Source: Siniperca chuatsi (lineage: Eukaryota > Chordata > Actinopteri > Centrarchiformes > Sinipercidae). Taken from it: 64,000 nucleotides of DNA. Location: contig NC_058042.1 of NCBI RefSeq assembly GCF_020085105.1, forward strand, positions 22,713,501-22,777,500, read 5' to 3'. Position numbers and translations under genes: made by a program. Under the pieces are notes generated by a model. The model was not told the DNA's origin, made no database searches, and saw only the letters and a program-made list of their open reading frames with translations. Below are positions 62,421 through 64,000 of this stretch, in pieces (position 1 is the stretch's first letter; the number at the start of each line of letters is the position of its first letter).

Positions 62421-62787
62421 ATGCAACAACCAGGCCGGCTGAGGCTGAGGCCGTGGCTGGAGGAGCAGATTCAGTCTGGGAGGTATCCAGGAGTCAGCTG
62501 GCTGGACCAGGTAGACCCCTCCATCTCACCTTTGTCCCATACATACACTAGCATACACACCTGGGAGCAAAAAGTTTTGATAAAAATCAGTTTGGGCAGC
62601 GTACACAGCATAAAAGCATGAATCATGAAATGCTCCTGGTGGCAATGTAACCTGTTCAATGCTGTTTGATTGTATTTTATTCTACAGTCAGCACGAGTCT
62701 TCCAAATCCCTTGGAAACATGCTGCTCGTCATGGCTGGAGTATCGACCGAGATGCTACACTCTTCAGGAGTTGGGCCATGCACACAG
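62421..62787 (+). CDS. irf11: Interferon regulatory factor, IRF1/IRF2 subfamily, first two coding exons (partial)
   Basis: IRFs are transcription factors that bind interferon-stimulated response elements through an N-terminal tryptophan-repeat domain. Two coding exons are in the window: 62421-62510 (ATG to ..SWLDQ, phase 0) and 62688-62787 (phase 1 end). They encode 59 residues: [20 protein letters not shown], then [29 protein letters not shown]. The spaced tryptophans ([30 protein letters not shown]) are the IRF DNA-binding repeats. [15 protein letters not shown] fits my memory of fish irf11 better than irf1 or irf2, but the call within the subfamily is tentative. The next exon (the GRY.. 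segment) is not found before 64000, so the gene runs off the right edge. Confidence 0.88.
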
Positions 62788-63007
62788 GTAGGAGCCCCAC
62801 ACAATTACAAATGTGTTTTGTTCCAACTGGTTGGTCCTACATTCACACAATTTTTTTGGTTTGACTGCCCTTATTCTATCAGTCTAAGGCCTGATACCTT
62901 GTGTTACGTTCGAACATTTACACTTGCTGATGCTTTGATGCAGAGCAATGAATGAGTAAAATTACAGTGGAAAAATGCTTATATTTGTGATCAGAGCCAC
63001 AGCACCA

Positions 63008-63266
63008 CAGCTGGGCAATGTGGCTGAAATCAATATCATGATATCTATATAATGAGAATACTTTTATGATGTCAAAATAAATCACAATGTGCCAAATTTA
63101 TTAATTAATTGTTAAATGTATTAATCTGTGTTCCACTGTAATGCGTTCACACATGTAAAACAGACACTTCAGGAACTCTTTTTTTTTAGCATTTAATCCC
63201 AATTCGCATATAACAATATTACAATAATAATACACAATAATATTGAATTATCGCTCAGCCCTACAT
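63008..63266. repeat. hAT-like MITE
   Basis: AGCTGGGCAATGTGGCTGAA at the left and 'aattatcgctcagcccta' at the right form an approximate inverted pair of the AGGGCTGGGC type. The interior is AT-rich. It lies in the IRF gene's second intron. Confidence 0.55.
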
Positions 63267-63324
63267 GTTAAAGTGATGAGTGACCTCTTGCCTCACCTCA
63301 TACTTGGCATTAATTATTCACTTG

Positions 63325-63426
63325 AACGGGGTGTCCTGCTAGCCTGGTGGAGGAACGTCCCTGGTTCACCTCTGGCCAGGGATCTGTCATTGAAGGTTAA
63401 AATGCCCCAAAAACCTTAAAAAAAAG
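63325..63426 (+). repeat. Degraded tRNA-derived SINE
   Basis: 'ggtgtcctgctagcctggtgg' resembles the A-box head and 'gtccctggttcacctctgg' the B-box region of the SINE at 34999. It ends in an A-rich tail. Confidence 0.45.
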
Positions 63427-63794
63427 ATTGGTTTTACTGGATGACTTCATTAATGAGAAAAACTGGTTTTAAATCCAAAGAATCAGTACGACACATAATT
63501 TCTTGAAGAGGAAGAAAAATAAAGTTTCTAAACATTTGCTGAAGTCAAAATGCACCTGCACTGCAGTTGTACAGCATTTTTGCCAACACCTTTGGCATTG
63601 ACATGTTCCCATGTTTCCAGCTTAGTAGGAGCATTTCCAACGAAGAGCAGCCATTGTTTCAGTCCATGTATTTCTAGTTCTACCACATTCCCAGTTTCCT
63701 GCTGTGTAATGAGAATTGAACAGCAACCATAACACCAGTGTGTGTCAAATAAACATAAATAATCTCGGGAGCAGACACTAACTGTTATTAGATT

Positions 63795-63965
63795 ATATTA
63801 TATTAGATTAGATTCAACTTTATTGTCATTACACATGTACAAGTACAAGGCAACGAAATGCAGTTTAGGTCTAACCAGAAGTGCAATAAGCAAGTGCAGG
63901 ATATAAAGTATGTGCATAAATGCAGGATAGAGCAGTATAATTAATATATTTACAAGTGGTACTAT
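63795..63965 (+). repeat. Dispersed teleost repeat, end of window
   Basis: The segment 'caactttattgtcattacac' followed by 'aaggcaacgaaatgcag' is a phrase I recognise from many fish intergenic sequences. The element class is uncertain and it may continue beyond the window. Confidence 0.45.
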
Positions 63966-64000
63966 GGACATTATATACAGATGGCATTACTGTAAACAGA

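Noticed and set aside
1-64000. CRISPR array, operon, or bacterial mobile island
   Set aside because: No evenly spaced direct repeats with unique spacers, no ribosome-binding sites and no prokaryotic genes. All genes have spliceosomal introns.

Overview
The window is vertebrate nuclear DNA, almost certainly from a ray-finned fish (percomorph-like). Genes are broken into short exons with GT..AG introns, CA/GA/AT microsatellites are frequent, and the interspersed repeats are of kinds common in teleosts: tRNA-derived SINEs, hAT and other foldback MITEs, Penelope-like elements, and L2/CR1/Rex-type LINE scraps. No rRNA, CRISPR array or prokaryotic operon is present. Six protein-coding genes can be assembled exon by exon, and every complete one closes in frame across all of its junctions.

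Layout. (1) 178-17529, + strand: a complete lipin-1 phosphatidate phosphatase coding region (22 coding exons, 935 aa), followed by a roughly 3 kb 3'UTR. (2) 24345-26823, +: a 208-aa four-pass membrane protein resembling the MS4A family. (3) 33637-29762, -: a 1,065-aa BTB/POZ zinc-finger protein with two C-terminal C2H2 fingers. (4) 44426-39189, -: ddias/noxin (852 aa), an OB-fold/zinc-ribbon DNA-damage protein. (5) 52965-59402, +: an interleukin-4 receptor alpha-like class I cytokine receptor (646 aa). (6) 62421 to beyond the window, +: the first two coding exons of an IRF1/IRF2-type factor, best matching fish irf11. The last two genes are a cytokine receptor and a transcription factor of immune signalling lying side by side. 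The other neighbours have no obvious shared pathway.

The gaps between genes are repeat-rich, above all 44.4-52.9 kb. That stretch holds a short ORF resembling a Polinton/adintovirus-type virion protein, a 1.4 kb non-autonomous element with internal direct repeats, a scrambled LINE remnant with SGNH-esterase and endonuclease pieces, and an 88-bp direct repeat pair. Two Penelope-like insertions have exact target-site duplications of 13-14 bp. One keeps a readable GIY-YIG endonuclease segment; the other has collapsed into a palindrome.

The most interesting observation is in the cytokine receptor. A ~1.06 kb transposon with long inverted arms sits exactly at the start of the second extracellular coding exon. 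The old splice acceptor is left on its far side. The element's own terminal repeat supplies an AG in the only phase that keeps the receptor frame open, so this looks like a natural case of a transposon end being used as a splice site. No wholly new gene system was identified.
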